From Crocosphaera sp. (GTDB lineage Bacteria; Cyanobacteriota; Cyanobacteriia; Cyanobacteriales; Microcystaceae), in assembly GCA_030064935.1 (NCBI GenBank), contig JASJEA010000061.1:1-39596 (forward strand): a stretch of 39,596 nucleotides of DNA, given 5' to 3'. Below, piece after piece: positions 25,553-36,044 of this stretch. Every line of letters starts with the position of its first letter. Within the stretch, counting starts at the first letter, position 1. Under the pieces are notes generated by a model that ran no database searches, was not told the origin of the DNA, and was given only the letters and a program-made list of their open reading frames with translations. The position numbers and the translations under genes were made by a program.

Positions 25553-27118
25553 ATGGACTTTTCTAGCAACATTGCCAGTCAACTGAATGCTGGAACAATT
25601 CTACCGGAAGGAATTGTTATTATTACCCTAATGGTTGTTCTTCTGGGGGATCTCATCGGAGGGCGCAATGCCAGAGTCTGGCTACCTTACGGGGCGATCG
25701 CCGGTTTACTAGCTTCCCTATTTACCCTGTATATGGCTTGGGATAGCCCTTCTAGCATAGGGTTTCTGGGGGCGTTTAATGGGGATAATTTAAGTATTGT
25801 CTTTCGGGGAATCATCGCTTTATCAACTGTTGCCACTATCTTAATGTCGATTCGCTATGTGGAGCAAACAGGGACCTCTCTAGCGGAATTCATCGCTATC
25901 ATGTTAACGGCTACTTTGGGGGGAATGTTTCTCTCCGGGGCTAACGAGTTGGTGATGATTTTTGTCTCTTTGGAGATGTTGAGTATCTCATCTTATTTGA
26001 TGACAGGATACATGAAGCGAGATCCCCGTTCCAATGAAGCAGCGTTAAAATATCTTTTAATTGGGGCTTCTAGTTCAGCTATCTTTCTCTATGGCAGTTC
26101 TCTGTTATATGGCTTATCGGGAGGCGAAACTACTTTAGATAGTATCTCAGAGAAGATTATGGCCAGTGACGGAAGTTCTTCATTAGGACTGGCCATCGCC
26201 TTAGTGTTTGTCATTGCGGGTATTGCTTTTAAAATTTCCGCCGTCCCTTTCCATCAATGGACTCCAGACGTTTATGAAGGTTCCCCAACCCCCGTCGTGG
26301 CGTTTCTATCTGTGGGCTCTAAGGCTGCTGGATTTGCCTTAGCGATCCGCTTATTGGTGACAGCATTTGCTTCTATTGTGGATGAATGGCATTTAATCTT
26401 CACGGCTTTAGCCATTCTCAGTATGGTGTTGGGTAATGTAGTTGCGTTAGCGCAAACCAGCATGAAGCGGATGTTAGCTTATTCGTCCATTGGCCAAGCG
26501 GGATTTGTGATGATTGGTTTAACCGCCGGAACGGATGCAGGATACTCCAGTATGGTGTTCTATTTATTAGTTTACCTGTTCATGAACTTAGGGGCATTTA
26601 GTGGGGTTATTCTCTTTTCCTTGCGCACAGGCACGGACCAAATTAGTGAGTATGCCGGACTCTATCAAAAAGATCCCCTATTAACCTTGGGATTAAGTCT
26701 TTGTTTACTTTCTTTGGGCGGTATTCCTCCCTTAGCAGGATTTTTCGGCAAGATTTATCTGTTCTGGGCGGGTTGGCAAGCAGAACTCTATGGACTGGTA
26801 TTACTTGCTTTGGTAACCAGTGTTGTCTCAATTTACTATTACATTCGTGTGGTTAAAATGATGGTAGTTAAAGAACCTCATGAAATGTCGGATTCTGTGA
26901 AAAACTATCCTGAAATTCGCTGGGACTTACAGGGAATGCGTCCCTTACAAGTTGGATTGGTGTTATCAGTTATTGCCACTTCTTTAGCAGGAATTTTATC
27001 CAATCCTCTGTTTACGTTAGCCAATGATTCTGTTACCAGTACCCCCATTTTACAGTCGACAATGGTAACAACTGCTACCTCAGAGGTAGAAATTTCTTCT
27101 ACTACCCTTAACCGATAA
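25553..27118 (+). CDS. ndhB: NAD(P)H-quinone oxidoreductase subunit 2
   Basis: The 521-residue integral membrane subunit of cyanobacterial NDH-1 is shared by respiratory, cyclic-electron-flow and CO2-uptake forms of the complex. It has about 14 hydrophobic spans. Family motifs include [61 protein letters not shown] and [14 protein letters not shown], with the proton-channel lysine and glutamate residues present. The length matches the family. It is a single gene with a palindromic repeat just downstream. Confidence 0.98.
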   Translation: MDFSSNIASQLNAGTILPEGIVIITLMVVLLGDLIGGRNARVWLPYGAIAGLLASLFTLYMAWDSPSSIGFLGAFNGDNLSIVFRGIIALSTVATILMSIRYVEQTGTSLAEFIAIMLTATLGGMFLSGANELVMIFVSLEMLSISSYLMTGYMKRDPRSNEAALKYLLIGASSSAIFLYGSSLLYGLSGGETTLDSISEKIMASDGSSSLGLAIALVFVIAGIAFKISAVPFHQWTPDVYEGSPTPVVAFLSVGSKAAGFALAIRLLVTAFASIVDEWHLIFTALAILSMVLGNVVALAQTSMKRMLAYSSIGQAGFVMIGLTAGTDAGYSSMVFYLLVYLFMNLGAFSGVILFSLRTGTDQISEYAGLYQKDPLLTLGLSLCLLSLGGIPPLAGFFGKIYLFWAGWQAELYGLVLLALVTSVVSIYYYIRVVKMMVVKEPHEMSDSVKNYPEIRWDLQGMRPLQVGLVLSVIATSLAGILSNPLFTLANDSVTSTPILQSTMVTTATSEVEISSTTLNR

Positions 27119-27128
27119 TTTTCCCTTG

Positions 27129-27145
27129 GGTGGGCATTGCCCACC
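27129..27145. repeat. Palindromic repeat GGTGGGCATTGCCCACC, copy 2
   Basis: Identical to the core at 19109-19125 and also 10 bases past a stop codon. Flanking bases differ apart from GGG before and CT after, so it looks like a mobile or selected palindrome rather than a chance match. Confidence 0.75.
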
Positions 27146-27365
27146 TTAATTAGTTATTCTTATCAAGACTAACTCTAATTTTTAATAACTGTATAAAGTT
27201 AATAGTTTTAAATATTGATAACTTAAAAACTTTTTAAAAAATAGAAAGGAAGTTACAAAATTTCAAAAATTTAAAGATCAATGATAATGTATAGGAAAAA
27301 AACAAGAATACTGTCGCTAGTTTCTGATAACAAATAATAAGTCATGTAATAAAGACTTCAAATCA

Positions 27366-28427
27366 ATGATGGTTACTGAAAAAATAGCAACCCCCAAAAA
27401 GCATTTTAAGAAATTAGACTATATTCGCGGTTTTGCTGCTGTATATGTTCTGATTTATCATATTTTCTCATTAACTAATTTCATTCCAGAAACAATACAA
27501 AATGTCTTCTTCTCCTTTGGACAAGAAGCTGTCATGTTGTTTTTCCTTCTCAGTGGGTTTGTCATTTATATTTCAGTTCACTATAAACCTAATATTAGCT
27601 TTAGGTATTATTTTATTAGACGATTTCGCCGTATCTATTTTCCCTTGATAATTGCTTTAATATTATCAGCTTTTTTAGCAGTTGTAAATCAAAGATTTTT
27701 ACAACAGTTTACTTGGAATGAACTGATAGGAAACCTCTTGATGTTGCAAGATTTTTCTGCTAAGCCAGGGGTTTTGATTCGCCCCTTTTTACGGAATTAT
27801 CCCCTCTGGAGTTTATCATACGAATGGTGGTTTTATTTACTATTTTTTCCCCTTTATAAAAGTATTTTATTTCAATTACCTAATCGGATTTATTGGGTTT
27901 GTATGGGCTCATTTATTTCCTATGTTATTTATATCATCTATCCCAATGCGATCGCTTTATATTTAGCTTATTTTATTATTTGGTGGTGTGGGGTAGAAGC
28001 AGCAGAAATTTATGTCAGAACGAAACGCTTTACTTTAAAAACAGTGAAACCAATTTTAATCTGTTTATTTTTGATGTCGATTATTAGCTTTATTCCAGTC
28101 ATTTTTACTCATGAAATTAAATTAGGTTATTATCCTTTTCTTAATTTTAGACACTTTGCTAGTTCTTTTCTTGCTATCTTAGGCGGTTTGATTTGGTATC
28201 TTTATAACTTACGCTATTTTGATAATCTCCTAGGAATATTTTATCGGGTGGCTCCTATTTCCTATGCACTATATATTTTTCATTATCCTATTTTAACCCA
28301 ACTTAAATTATCCCGATATATCCCTAATTTATGGTTAGATTATGCCTTAAAACTATTATTGATTTTAGGGATGTCATATCTCGTAGAAATTAAGTTACAA
28401 CCTATTATCAATCGTTGGATTAACTAA
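27366..28427 (+). CDS. Acyltransferase 3 (OafA/YrhL-type) membrane protein
   Basis: The 353-residue protein has about ten hydrophobic spans. The start KLDYIRGFAAVYVLIYHIF holds the family's R-G-x-A-x2-V-x4-H element with the essential His, followed by LSGFVIY and FRYYFIRRFRRIYFP. Members O-acylate surface sugars or peptidoglycan. The gene is AT-rich compared with ndhB and stands alone, which fits a recently acquired surface gene, but this is inference. A second in-frame ATG lies at the next codon. Confidence 0.9.
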   Translation: MMVTEKIATPKKHFKKLDYIRGFAAVYVLIYHIFSLTNFIPETIQNVFFSFGQEAVMLFFLLSGFVIYISVHYKPNISFRYYFIRRFRRIYFPLIIALILSAFLAVVNQRFLQQFTWNELIGNLLMLQDFSAKPGVLIRPFLRNYPLWSLSYEWWFYLLFFPLYKSILFQLPNRIYWVCMGSFISYVIYIIYPNAIALYLAYFIIWWCGVEAAEIYVRTKRFTLKTVKPILICLFLMSIISFIPVIFTHEIKLGYYPFLNFRHFASSFLAILGGLIWYLYNLRYFDNLLGIFYRVAPISYALYIFHYPILTQLKLSRYIPNLWLDYALKLLLILGMSYLVEIKLQPIINRWIN

Positions 28428-28740
28428 ACTCTGATAAAAATATCCCAAACAAGTGATTAGATATAGCAATCAGTAATAAGTTGAGAAAATAAAATCTGAG
28501 TGCAAGGCAATAGGCAACATATACAAAAACATCTCATGAATCATTGCCAATTACTATATGTCAATGAGAATGTGCGAATTAGCGATCCCTTAAGTTGGAG
28601 GTTTGAAACCTTTTTTTTCAGTCAGGATTAACAACTTAGATATCAAGTGTAACTCACTGGTTAAGAGAAACGCTATATCAGACAATACAGATTTGGTGCA
28701 ACAGCATATCTTGATTGCTTTTTTTGTAATGTGAACAAAC
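28428..28740. other. 313-base intergenic region with repeat copy C
   Basis: Convergent region between the acyltransferase and maeB. Apart from repeat copy C there is no gene. A T7 run near 28719 could help end the maeB antisense side but has no clear stem. Confidence 0.6.
28566..28618 (+). repeat. Dispersed intergenic repeat, copy C (short form)
   Basis: GAGAATGTGCGAATTAGCG, then CCTTAAGTTGGAGGTTTGAA and ACC with a T8 tract. It matches the outer blocks of copies A and D. Confidence 0.75.
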
Positions 28741-30999
28741 TCAAACAAGATTAGATTCTTGTGCGTCTAAAACCGCCATAGCAGCCATATTAATAATGGT
28801 ATTAATTTGACATCCTCTTTGGAGAATATGAACAGGCTTTTTCATTCCTAATAAAATAGGTCCTACTGCTTCTGCACCGCCTAATTCATGCAATAATTTG
28901 TAGGCAATATTTCCTGACTGTAAATCAGGAAATATCAAAATATTAGCATCACCTTTTATCTTACTGAAAGGATAATGTTCTTTAACAAAAATAGGGTTAA
29001 CTGCTGTGTCAGCTTGCATTTCTCCATCAATAATTAAATCAGGTTGTTTCATTTTGACTAATTGAATTCCATCTTTTACACGCTCGCAAAACGGATGTTT
29101 AACACTTCCAAAGTTAGAAAAAGACAGCATAGCAATGCGGGGAACAATATCTAATCTTTTTGCTAAATTAGCACTTTCAATGGCAATGTCGGCCAATGTT
29201 TCCGCCGTGGGTTCAATATTTACGGTGGTATCAGCAAAGAAATAAACCCGATTTTTGAATAACATTAAATACACCCCAGAAGCATGATGAATATCTGTTT
29301 TTGTACCAATAATTTGTAATGCAGAACGCATAATACTGGGATAAGCTTGACTCACCCCTGCAACCACACCATCGGCTTGTCCTAAGTGTAACATCAATAA
29401 ACTAAATATTATCGGTTCAATTGCATTTTGTTGAGCTTGATTTAAGGTCAGTCCTTTGCGTTGACGTAGGGTAAATAAGGTTTGAGTATAAGTTTCAATC
29501 TCTGAAAATTTAAGGGGATCAATAATAGCAATATTCGCTAAATCTAAACCTAATTCTTCGATTTTATTATTGATTTTTTCAAGATCACCAATCAAGATAG
29601 GATTGGCAATTTTTTCTTCTATTAAAGTTTGACAAGCAATTAATATTTTGGGGTTATTTCCTTCAGAAAAAATAATATTTTTCGGGTTTGTTTGTGCTTT
29701 TTGAATACTGTAGCGAATAATCTCTCGTGACATTCCCATTCGTTGTTCTAAAGACTCTTGATAGGTTTCTATATCTATAGACTTTCTGGCAACACCTGTA
29801 TCGATTGCGGCTTTAGCAACTGCAGGAGCAACCCAGAATAAAACCCGATGATCAAAAGGTTTAGGAATTAGGTACTCTCGTCCAAAACTAAGATTTTTAA
29901 GTCCATAAGCTCGCAATACTGTATGAGAAACTTCTTCTTGAGTTAATTTAACTAATGCTTCAACGGCTGCAATTTTCATAGTTTCATTAATATCTGTTGC
30001 TCTCACGTCTAAAGCACCCCGAAAAATAAAAGGAAAGCCCAAAACATTATTAACTTGATTAGGATAATCCGATCTTCCTGTCGCAATAATGACATCAGGA
30101 CGAATTTTAATTGCTTCATGATACTCAATTTCGGGATCGGGATTTGCTAAAGCAAAAACAATAGGATTCTTGGCCATAGACTCTAACATAGACCCTGATA
30201 AAGCCCCTTTTACTGAGAGTCCAATAAACACATCTGCACCCTGTAGGGCATCTTCTAATGTTCTCGCTTTTGTTTTAGTCGCCAATAAGGCTTTATAAGG
30301 GTTCATTCCTTCTTTTCTTCCTTGATAAATAACCCCCTTTCTATCACACATAATTAAATGCTCAGGACGAACTCCCAAAGTTAGATGAAGTCTGGCACAA
30401 GCAATGGCTGCCGCCCCCGCACCACAATAAACAATTTTAATTTTTTCAATGGATTTATTGGCAACTTTTAAAGCATTTAATAAGGCGGCTCCTGTAATGA
30501 TGGCTGTTCCATGTTGATCATCATGAAATACAGGTATTTTCATCGCTTTTTTCAATTTTTCTTCAATATAAAAACTATCAGGAGCTTTAATATCCTCTAA
30601 ATTAATACCACCAAAGGTTGGTTCTAAACTTTTAATCGTTGCAATAAATTGATCTGGATCATTAGCATTAATTTCTAGGTCAAAAACATCAATATCAGCA
30701 AACCTTTTAAACAAAATTGCTTTCCCTTCCATAACAGGTTTTCCTGCTAAAGGCCCAATATTTCCTAATCCTAAGACGGCTGTTCCATTGGTAGCAACCG
30801 CCACTAAATTACCTTTAATGGTATACTCGTAAATGTCTTCGGGATGTTGATGAATTTGACGACAGGGTTCGGCCACACCGGGGGTGTACGCTAGGGAAAG
30901 ATCCCTCCGAGTAATAAAGGGTTTCGTCCCATTTACTTCTAGTTTTCCAGGGCGGCCTAAGCGATGATATTCTAGGGCATCTTCAGAAAATGAAGCCAT
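28741..30999 (-). CDS. maeB: NADP-type malic enzyme fused to phosphotransacetylase-like domain
   Basis: The 752-residue protein has a malic enzyme half (about 1-425) and a C-terminal phosphate acetyltransferase-like half (about 430-745). Motifs: [54 protein letters not shown], the Rossmann loop [15 protein letters not shown], and [10 protein letters not shown]. The second half has [32 protein letters not shown] and [12 protein letters not shown]. It makes pyruvate and CO2 from malate; in enterobacterial MaeB the second domain is regulatory and binds acetyl-CoA. As I recall, the Synechocystis malic enzyme lacks this domain. Start ATG at 30999. Confidence 0.95.
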   Translation of the reverse strand: MASFSEDALEYHRLGRPGKLEVNGTKPFITRRDLSLAYTPGVAEPCRQIHQHPEDIYEYTIKGNLVAVATNGTAVLGLGNIGPLAGKPVMEGKAILFKRFADIDVFDLEINANDPDQFIATIKSLEPTFGGINLEDIKAPDSFYIEEKLKKAMKIPVFHDDQHGTAIITGAALLNALKVANKSIEKIKIVYCGAGAAAIACARLHLTLGVRPEHLIMCDRKGVIYQGRKEGMNPYKALLATKTKARTLEDALQGADVFIGLSVKGALSGSMLESMAKNPIVFALANPDPEIEYHEAIKIRPDVIIATGRSDYPNQVNNVLGFPFIFRGALDVRATDINETMKIAAVEALVKLTQEEVSHTVLRAYGLKNLSFGREYLIPKPFDHRVLFWVAPAVAKAAIDTGVARKSIDIETYQESLEQRMGMSREIIRYSIQKAQTNPKNIIFSEGNNPKILIACQTLIEEKIANPILIGDLEKINNKIEELGLDLANIAIIDPLKFSEIETYTQTLFTLRQRKGLTLNQAQQNAIEPIIFSLLMLHLGQADGVVAGVSQAYPSIMRSALQIIGTKTDIHHASGVYLMLFKNRVYFFADTTVNIEPTAETLADIAIESANLAKRLDIVPRIAMLSFSNFGSVKHPFCERVKDGIQLVKMKQPDLIIDGEMQADTAVNPIFVKEHYPFSKIKGDANILIFPDLQSGNIAYKLLHELGGAEAVGPILLGMKKPVHILQRGCQINTIINMAAMAVLDAQESNLV

Positions 31000-31285
31000 A
31001 TCTTAGTTACTCCAAAAAAACAATAATTGTTGACAACAACTACTATTTTAAACATCCAGTTTTCAGGGTTTAATTTAACTTTAATTAAGTCTTAATGTTT
31101 TCAAGGCTAGGAAAATGTTAAAATGGCTACAATATAAATAGGAGCTTATACCTAAAACTGTTAAGGTTAACCAAGTTTGGTTAACTTGCTGTTGGTGGCT
31201 GCTGTATGTTTATTTTCTTTTTTAAAAATTCATTTAACCCAAACATTAAAATTTAGAGGGTTGACGCTCAAGGAGGAACTTAATT

Positions 31286-31504
31286 ATGTTAATGACAAGG
31301 TATTCTATAGAAGACATTAAGGACGAGGCACGCCATTTAGTTGAACAAGGCAAAGTTTGTCGTCAACAAAGAATTTATACTTTGTGTCAATATCTTCCCT
31401 CAGGAGAATGGTGTTGTATTGAAACCGAGCTAGAAAGAAATGACTTCTTACTTAGGGATTGTATCGCTGATTTGATTCCTACGCAAGATTGGACGAATGA
31501 TTGA
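31286..31504 (+). CDS. DUF4327-like small cyanobacterial protein
   Basis: A 72-residue soluble protein, ATG 31286 with AAGGAGG at 31270-31276. RYSIEDIKDEARHLVEQGKV ... IYTLCQYLPSGEW ... ELERNDFLLRDCIADLI matches my memory of DUF4327, a family limited to cyanobacteria. Three Cys are present (33, 42, 51 region). No function is known. A terminator follows. Confidence 0.75.
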   Translation: MLMTRYSIEDIKDEARHLVEQGKVCRQQRIYTLCQYLPSGEWCCIETELERNDFLLRDCIADLIPTQDWTND

Positions 31505-31524
31505 GGCAAAGGTTTAGGCGATGG

Positions 31525-31556
31525 CGACTCTCTAAGGGGGGAGTCGTTGACTTTTT
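31525..31556 (+). terminator. Intrinsic terminator after the DUF4327-like gene
   Basis: CGACTCTC pairs with GGGAGTCG (one wobble) over a 6-base loop, then TTGACTTTTTA. It is 20 bases past the stop codon. Confidence 0.7.
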
Positions 31557-31632
31557 ATATTTGTTTTAGCTTAGGATCATCGTACTCATAGGATAATGGG
31601 CTTAAGTAATTGAATTGAGAGATCATTGCCCA

Positions 31633-33183
31633 ATGGCACCCTTAGCCCTACTGAGTGTATCAGATAAAACAGGAATTGTTGATTTAGCCCGTAAATTAGT
31701 CAATGAATTTAACTTTGAATTAATCAGTAGTGGAGGAACGGCTAAAACTCTACAAGAAGCCGGACTAACAGTAACTAAAGTCAGTGATTATACGGGTTCT
31801 CCAGAAATTTTGGGAGGAAGAGTTAAAACCCTACACCCTCGCATTCATGGTGGCATTTTGTCCCGTCGTGATTTGCCAGAAGATGTGGCAGATATGAACG
31901 ATAATAATATTCTTCCTATTGATTTAGTGGTAGTCAATCTTTATCCCTTTGAAGAAACCATTGCCAAACCTGATGTAACAATTGCTGAAGCCATTGAAAA
32001 AATAGATATTGGTGGCCCTACTTTGCTACGAGCATCAGCAAAAAACTTTGCCCATCTCACGGTTTTATCTAATCCTAAATACTACAATACTTACTTACAA
32101 GAATTACGAGAAAATAACGGAGAAGTCTCCTTAGCATTTAGACAAAAAATGGCAGGAGAAACCTTTGCCCTAACCAATGCTTACGATGGGGCAATTACTG
32201 ATTACTTTGCCAGTCTTTCTAATAGTAAAGAAACAAATTTACCCAGTCGCTACAGTTTATCAGGGGCCGCCTTTCAAACCCTACGTTATGGAGAAAACCC
32301 TCATCAGAATGCTATCTGGTATCAAGGAGGAACCACAGCCAAAGGATGGATAGCAGCGACAAAATTACAAGGAAAAGAACTTAGTTACAATAACTTGGTG
32401 GATTTAGAGGCTGCAAGACGGATTATTGCTGAATTTGACCCCAAAGAACCAGCAGCAGCCGTTCTCAAACATACAAACCCTTGTGGGGTAGCAGTGGGTA
32501 GCAGTTTAGCCGATGCTTACGAAAAAGCCTTTAATGCGGACTCAGTTTCAGCTTTTGGGGGTATTGTTGCCTTAAATCAACCTTTAGACGGAGAAACCGC
32601 CAAAAAAATCACCACAACCTTCCTCGAATGTGTAGTAACGCCTGGATGCACCGAAGAAGCGAAAGAAATCATCAGCAAAAAATCAAAAGTTAGAGTTCTC
32701 TTATTACCTGACTTAACCCAAGGACCCAAACAAACAGTCAAGGTAATCGCAGGGGGTTTATTAGTCCAAGACTCTGATGATATGGTAGATGCGCCCAACA
32801 ACTGGGAAGTTGTGACAGAAAAACAACCCACCCCTGAACAACTTGCAGAATTGTTATTTGCTTGGAAAGTAGCTAAGCACGTTAAATCCAATGCGATCGT
32901 GATTACAAAAAATCGTACCACCCTAGGTATTGGTGCAGGGCAAATGAACCGTGTTGGGGCGGTAAAAATAGCCCTAGAGGAAGCAAAAGAAACATCTAAA
33001 GGGGGTTATTTGGCCAGTGATGGTTTCTTCCCATTCGATGACTCAGTACGCACCGCCGCCGCCGCAGGTATTGAGGCGATCGTACAGCCAGGGGGTTCTT
33101 TGAGAGATAAAGATTCTATTGCTGCAGCTAATGAGTTAGGGTTAGTGATGGTGTTGACAAAAATTCGTCATTTTCTGCATTAA
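31633..33183 (+). CDS. purH: Bifunctional AICAR formyltransferase/IMP cyclohydrolase
   Basis: I start at ATG 31633 (516 residues, MAPLALLSVSDKTG); an upstream TTG frame adds six residues without a ribosome site. It performs the last two steps of IMP synthesis. The N-terminal cyclohydrolase (MGS-like) domain has SVSDKTGIVDLA, SSGGTAKTL and KTLHPRIHGGIL. The transformylase domain has YGENPHQNA, KHTNPCGVA, SAFGGIVALN and DGFFPFDDSV. All are intact. It converges with a small membrane-protein gene, their stop codons being directly adjacent. Confidence 0.98.
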   Translation: MAPLALLSVSDKTGIVDLARKLVNEFNFELISSGGTAKTLQEAGLTVTKVSDYTGSPEILGGRVKTLHPRIHGGILSRRDLPEDVADMNDNNILPIDLVVVNLYPFEETIAKPDVTIAEAIEKIDIGGPTLLRASAKNFAHLTVLSNPKYYNTYLQELRENNGEVSLAFRQKMAGETFALTNAYDGAITDYFASLSNSKETNLPSRYSLSGAAFQTLRYGENPHQNAIWYQGGTTAKGWIAATKLQGKELSYNNLVDLEAARRIIAEFDPKEPAAAVLKHTNPCGVAVGSSLADAYEKAFNADSVSAFGGIVALNQPLDGETAKKITTTFLECVVTPGCTEEAKEIISKKSKVRVLLLPDLTQGPKQTVKVIAGGLLVQDSDDMVDAPNNWEVVTEKQPTPEQLAELLFAWKVAKHVKSNAIVITKNRTTLGIGAGQMNRVGAVKIALEEAKETSKGGYLASDGFFPFDDSVRTAAAAGIEAIVQPGGSLRDKDSIAAANELGLVMVLTKIRHFLH

Positions 33184-33414
33184 TTATTTTCCCAGACCAT
33201 TCCACAATACACCCTCATGAGGAACCGTTGGCACTTCAGTTGAAGATGAAGTTAGGTTAAAACCGTAAACCAAAGGCAAAGAACCCAGAACAAAAGAACC
33301 CATGAGTACCAATAAAACCGTCATCACAGGGTTCTCTTTCTGCTTGCGTAGGGTGCCATTGGTAGCGACAACGCGGTTTTGTTGGTTGCTGTGATCATGA
33401 ACATTAATGTGCAT
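33184..33414 (-). CDS. Small single-span membrane protein, unrecognised
   Basis: 76 residues: a polar N-terminus rich in His and Asn (1-27), one hydrophobic span (about 30-50, VMTVLLVLMGSFVLGSLPLVYG), and a short tail ending LWNGLGK. AAAGGAC lies 7-13 bases before the ATG, which supports a real gene. It lacks the ExxNxR chlorophyll-binding motif of Hlip proteins. I do not recognise the family. Size and layout resemble small photosystem-associated proteins, but that is only a guess. Confidence 0.6.
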   Translation of the reverse strand: MHINVHDHSNQQNRVVATNGTLRKQKENPVMTVLLVLMGSFVLGSLPLVYGFNLTSSSTEVPTVPHEGVLWNGLGK

Positions 33415-33704
33415 TAGTCTGTCCTTTATGTCAATTTTTCATGACTATATTGTATAAGTAGCAACTAAAGTTACAAAGTATTTTCATAAAATGTAACTAT
33501 TTATACAGAAGTTTTTTTGTTAGCACAAATAAAAGCAATTATGCAAAAAATTAATGAAAACTTTATACAATCGCATAGGGATCGCCATAGGTTAACTCTA
33601 GGGCAATTAATACATATACTCTAATAAAGAGGCGGCGATCGCTATTATTAAATGATAAATTTCCTTTAAAACTTTATCAATTACCTCTACCAATTCCCAT
33701 GAGA

Positions 33705-34469
33705 TTATTTACCACTTAATTTAACCAAACCAATCCCACCAAAATATAAACTTAACACAGCACTAGCTAACAAAGATTGAGTTAAGGGATCAGTAGAGGG
33801 GGTTAATACTGCCCCTAAAATAACCGCTCCCAAAACAACAATACGCCAGCCTTTTAACATCTGTTGAGATGATACAATCCCTAGCTGTCCTAAGATTAAT
33901 TGAATTACGGGAATTTGGAAAGCAATGCCTGTGCTAAACATCAATAATAAAACAAATTCAAAATAACGATCAATGGACCAAGATTGTTCTACCACATCTG
34001 CACCATAAGCGATAAAAAACTTTAAAGCAGCAGGAATCAAAGCATAATAAGAAAAGCCAATACCAGCAAAAAATAGTATACTAGAACCCAAGACAACCGG
34101 CGCTAACAACCGACGTTCTCTACGGGTTAAACCTGGTAAAACAAACTGAATAATTTGATAAAGAATAAAGGGACTAGCCAGTAGCAAACCGCTATAACCT
34201 GCTACTTTAATGGAGACAAAAAAGAACTCTCCAGGGGCTAATTGTAAAAACTTGACTCCTTGGGCTGGACCTTCTAACCATCTCACCAAAGGTTTCACCA
34301 CAACAAAACAGCCAATCATCCCAAATCCTACGGCAATTAAAGCATAAAAAATACGCATTCGCAGTTCTTCGAGATGATCAAACAAAGACATCTCCACTTC
34401 ATCAGGTATTTCGTTGAGATAAGCATCCTTTTCAGTTTCAGTACCAGGTTGACTGTTAATTTGGGTCAT
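33705..34469 (-). CDS. tatC: Sec-independent translocase subunit TatC
   Basis: The 254-residue protein has six hydrophobic spans. Family elements are [21 protein letters not shown] at the cytoplasmic N-terminus, [41 protein letters not shown] and [17 protein letters not shown]. TatC forms the twin-arginine signal receptor in the thylakoid and plasma membranes. No tatA/tatB gene is adjacent. Start ATG at 34469. Confidence 0.97.
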   Translation of the reverse strand: MTQINSQPGTETEKDAYLNEIPDEVEMSLFDHLEELRMRIFYALIAVGFGMIGCFVVVKPLVRWLEGPAQGVKFLQLAPGEFFFVSIKVAGYSGLLLASPFILYQIIQFVLPGLTRRERRLLAPVVLGSSILFFAGIGFSYYALIPAALKFFIAYGADVVEQSWSIDRYFEFVLLLMFSTGIAFQIPVIQLILGQLGIVSSQQMLKGWRIVVLGAVILGAVLTPSTDPLTQSLLASAVLSLYFGGIGLVKLSGK

Positions 34470-34561
34470 AACATCTCTGCAATGGCGTTTATTACACCTT
34501 ATTGTAAGAAAAAATGTCGCCTTTTCGGTACTATTCTCTAATCAAATTAAAATAAACCAGA

Positions 34562-34630
34562 TGAATGTAGAATGTAGAATGTAGAATTACTCAGCCCTCA
34601 AGTTGGAGGCTTGGAACCCTTTTTTTTAGG
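34562..34630 (+). repeat. Dispersed intergenic repeat, copy D (three GAATGTA heptamers)
   Basis: Three perfect tandem GAATGTA units at 34563-34583, then GAATTACTCAGC, then CCTCAAGTTGGAGGCTTGGA and ACCC with a T8 tract and AGG. It lies between the divergent tatC and ruvA genes. Confidence 0.85.
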
Positions 34631-34761
34631 TCAGAACTTCTACAATGGTATTATCATCATCAAATCCCATTCCATTACCTCGCAAAATAACAGTTTGCTA
34701 AGGGCATATTGGAAGGTTTAGAGCATTTGGGCTTTATACAACATCATTAAACGAACAAACC

Positions 34762-35400
34762 GTGATTAGTTACTTAAAAGGTATTCCCATTGAAGTTATC
34801 AAAAATACCAATAACAGAATTTTCTTGGTTTTAGAAGTGAATCAAATCGGTTATGAACTACAAATTACCTCAAGACTAGCTAGAGAAATATCTCAAAATA
34901 AATCTGACAATATTCAAGTATTTACTCATCTACAAATACGAGAAGATCATCAAATTTTATACGGTTTTTCTAAAACAGCAGAAAGAGAATTATTCCGTCA
35001 ATTAATCAGTGTTAGTGGTATTGGCGCACAATTAGCCATTGCCCTAATTGATACATTAGGTTTAGAAGAATTAGTGCAAGCTATTGTTACAGGTAATATT
35101 AGAGTTTTATCCCAAACCCCAGGAGTTGGCAAAAAAACAGCCGAAAGAATTGCCTTAGAATTGAAAACAAAACTATCACAATGGCGTAAACTGGTAGGGG
35201 TGACAGTTGCGTCTACTTCTGCCATGCCATCCTTGGATATTTTAGAAGATATTGAGATGACTTTATTAGCTTTAGGGTATACTAATGAGGAGATAAATAA
35301 AGCCATTTCTACCTTAAGCCAAGACAACCTAATGTTAAAAAATACTGACACAGAAGAATGGATCAGAGAAGCGATTACCTGGTTAAGTCAAGGAACTTAA
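34762..35400 (+). CDS. ruvA: Holliday junction branch migration protein RuvA
   Basis: 212 residues from a GTG start (MISYLKGIPIEVI). An OB-fold N-terminal domain is followed by two helix-hairpin-helix motifs, LISVSGIGAQLAIALID and LSQTPGVGKKTAERIALELK, and a C-terminal three-helix domain (DIEMTLLALGYTNEEINKAI) that contacts RuvB. It binds four-way junctions during recombination. The start codon choice fits the family's first residues. No ruvB or ruvC is adjacent, as is usual in cyanobacteria. Confidence 0.96.
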   Translation: MISYLKGIPIEVIKNTNNRIFLVLEVNQIGYELQITSRLAREISQNKSDNIQVFTHLQIREDHQILYGFSKTAERELFRQLISVSGIGAQLAIALIDTLGLEELVQAIVTGNIRVLSQTPGVGKKTAERIALELKTKLSQWRKLVGVTVASTSAMPSLDILEDIEMTLLALGYTNEEINKAISTLSQDNLMLKNTDTEEWIREAITWLSQGT

Positions 35401-35552
35401 CTAAGTTAGAAGTCAGTGAGTGCTGAATATTATTGAAAACCTACTGAAATTTTTTTTGAGACGGGGATTTATGCTTCTTATCACTTAAAAAATGAGGTTT
35501 TAGAGACAATTTTTTTGATGAATTATTAGCTCTTTTAGTTATCGGTTATCTT

Positions 35553-35837
35553 ATGTCATTATCACCCATACAACAACTAGAACAATACACTATTAAACAT
35601 CCTCAAGCAGTCCTATTAATAACAGTTAGTCTTGGGGAAGACATGGATCAATTAATGATTTTCAAAGGATTCTCAAGTTCCTTGATACGGCCTACAGAAT
35701 TCGATCCCGATGTTCCTATGTTATCCGATGAAGCTAAAATTATCAGTATCGATCGCATTGAAAGTCCTTATAACCCAAATGATCCTAATTATATTGAAAA
35801 AGGACTAACTTGGGAACAGATGGAGAACTTATTTTAA
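35553..35837 (+). CDS. Small conserved cyanobacterial protein of unknown function
   Basis: 94 residues, soluble, no membrane span. The segment VLLITVSLGEDMDQLMIFKGFSSSLIRPTEFDPDVPMLSDEA is one I associate with proteins conserved across cyanobacteria and plastid-bearing lineages, without a known role. It follows ruvA by 152 bases on the same strand. The starting ATG has TCTT rather than a clear ribosome site upstream. The family number is not certain, so none is given. Confidence 0.7.
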   Translation: MSLSPIQQLEQYTIKHPQAVLLITVSLGEDMDQLMIFKGFSSSLIRPTEFDPDVPMLSDEAKIISIDRIESPYNPNDPNYIEKGLTWEQMENLF

Positions 35838-36044
35838 AGTAATTTTAATTGGTCTAGTCTAGGAATAATTTAACTATGAATTTTCATCCAATAGAATTAA
35901 TAATTGTTAACTTTTGAGGTGTATTTATTCCAGGAACAATTTAGATAGTTTGATAAAAACCAAAAAAATTAATGAAAAACTCACTACGGGGAACAATTAC
36001 CGATACAATAAACCTAGCTGCCATAACAACACAGATATAAACCC

